A DNA stretch of 64,000 nt from RHKX01 sp963743875 (GTDB lineage: Bacteria; Actinomycetota; Thermoleophilia; Solirubrobacterales; 70-9), in assembly GCA_963743875.1 (NCBI GenBank), contig CAVURM010000001.1, forward strand, positions 1,116,001 through 1,180,000. The letters are read 5' to 3'. A model generated the notes under the pieces. That model saw only the letters and a program-made list of their open reading frames with translations. It searched no databases and was not told the DNA's origin. Shown one piece after another: positions 63,482 to 64,000 of this stretch. Numbering within the stretch: the stretch's first letter is position 1; each line of letters begins with the position of its first letter. A program made the translations under genes and the position numbers.

Positions 63482-64000
63482 TTGGCGGTGGACGAGGCAA
63501 CGGTCGTTTCCTTTCCCCAGGCCGACGAGCGTCAGATCGTCGCCTTCGGGGGCGGCGGCTTCTCGATGGAGGCCGGCAACCCCCTTCTCGACGACTACGT
63601 CCTCGATCTGGCGCGGGGCCGCCGAGAGCGTCCCCGGGTCTGCTTCCTGCCGACCGCCAGCGGCGATGCCGATCATTACATCGTCCGCTTCTATCGCGCG
63701 TTTTCAGGCGACATCTGCGAGCCCTCGCACGTGACCCTCTTCCGCCGCGACCGCGGTGCCCGGGACCTGCGCGAGCACATCCTCTCCCAGGATCTGATCT
63801 ACGTCGGCGGCGGCAGCGTGATCAGCCTGCTCGGCACCTGGCGCGCCCACGGAATCGACTCGATCCTCGCCGAGGCCTGGCGCCGGGGAGTGATCCTCTG
63901 CGGGCTCAGCGCCGGCTCGCTCTGCTGGTACTCGGAGGGGGTCACCTCCTTCCACGGTGAGGTGCTGCGGGTCCGCGGACTCGGACTGTTGCCCTGGAGC
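63482..64000 (+). CDS. Peptidase S51 (dipeptidase E-like), N-terminal part
   Basis: 173 residues before the window ends, from a TTG at 63482 with GGAGGAGG 4 nt upstream. QIVAFGGGGFSMEAGNPLLD, RPRVCFLPTASGDADHY and LIYVGGGSVISLLGTWR are typical of S51 peptidases, and CGLSAGSLCWYSEG carries the nucleophile Ser in a GLSAG elbow. The late catalytic residues lie outside the window. It would cleave Asp-X dipeptides or a similar substrate; cyanophycinase is a relative. The first residues before QIVAF are variable. Confidence 0.84.
   Translation, partial: MAVDEATVVSFPQADERQIVAFGGGGFSMEAGNPLLDDYVLDLARGRRERPRVCFLPTASGDADHYIVRFYRAFSGDICEPSHVTLFRRDRGARDLREHILSQDLIYVGGGSVISLLGTWRAHGIDSILAEAWRRGVILCGLSAGSLCWYSEGVTSFHGEVLRVRGLGLLPWS

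Overview
The window is a gene-dense, high-GC chromosome segment with no rRNA, tRNA, CRISPR array, prophage or insertion sequence that I can see. The gene set points to an actinobacterium, probably a deep-branching one such as a member of the Thermoleophilia. The pointers are a mycobacterial-type Rv3030/Rv3031/Rv3032-like sugar cluster, paired Get3/ArsA-like ATPases, a luciferase-like (F420-type) oxidoreductase, ergothioneine genes, a DipZ-like protein and a short primary sigma factor. The phylum call is an inference from gene content, not a measured result.

Layout. 1-3.8 kb: GT4 glycosyltransferase (cut by the window edge), GH57 branching enzyme and methyltransferase, with a divergent second methyltransferase. 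3.8-9 kb: DipZ-like thiol protein, class III nucleotide cyclase, LON-domain protein, gamma-glutamyltransferase. 9-13.8 kb: parA and ftsZ overlapping on the minus strand, with the Get3-like pair diverging from them. 13.8-19.4 kb: a large unknown protein, HxlR regulator, PilT, a zinc-ribbon protein and the primary sigma factor behind a clear sigma70-type promoter. 19.7-27 kb: YihY membrane protein, an epimerase-like protein, GlpX, EgtB/EgtD, a pilin-like/Vps62-like fusion and a LapA-like protein. 27-31.7 kb: three-subunit transhydrogenase, FHA-HTH protein, a secreted protein. 31.8-46 kb: Ser/Thr kinase, LLM oxidoreductase, cupin, secreted beta-propeller/PKD protein, CtpE-like P-type ATPase coupled to pyruvate kinase, GST-like protein, methyltransferase, enoyl-CoA hydratase, and a convergent NHEJ-type polymerase and ATP-dependent ligase. 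46-64 kb: membrane PI-PLC-like protein, LhgO, acyl-CoA dehydrogenase, PAP2 and diacylglycerol kinase, FKBP, TrpB2, AIM24, DUF4126, thiolase, rhodanese, a 48-residue DUF5679 protein, PAS protein, MBL hydrolase, AmtB and PII, and a partial S51 peptidase.

Two points go beyond ordinary housekeeping content. First, there are two families of interspersed non-coding repeats. Family I is a roughly 104-nt structured unit with an outer stem that differs in sequence but stays paired between loci (17.6 and 27.0-27.3 kb). Family II is an approximately 80-nt unit at 15.7, 45.1 and 57.1 kb. Both tend to abut stop codons. Second, about nine genes carry single-base indels, including the single ftsZ copy seen here. 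Their lengths all fit one or two lost or gained bases, which looks like residual sequence or assembly error rather than real decay.
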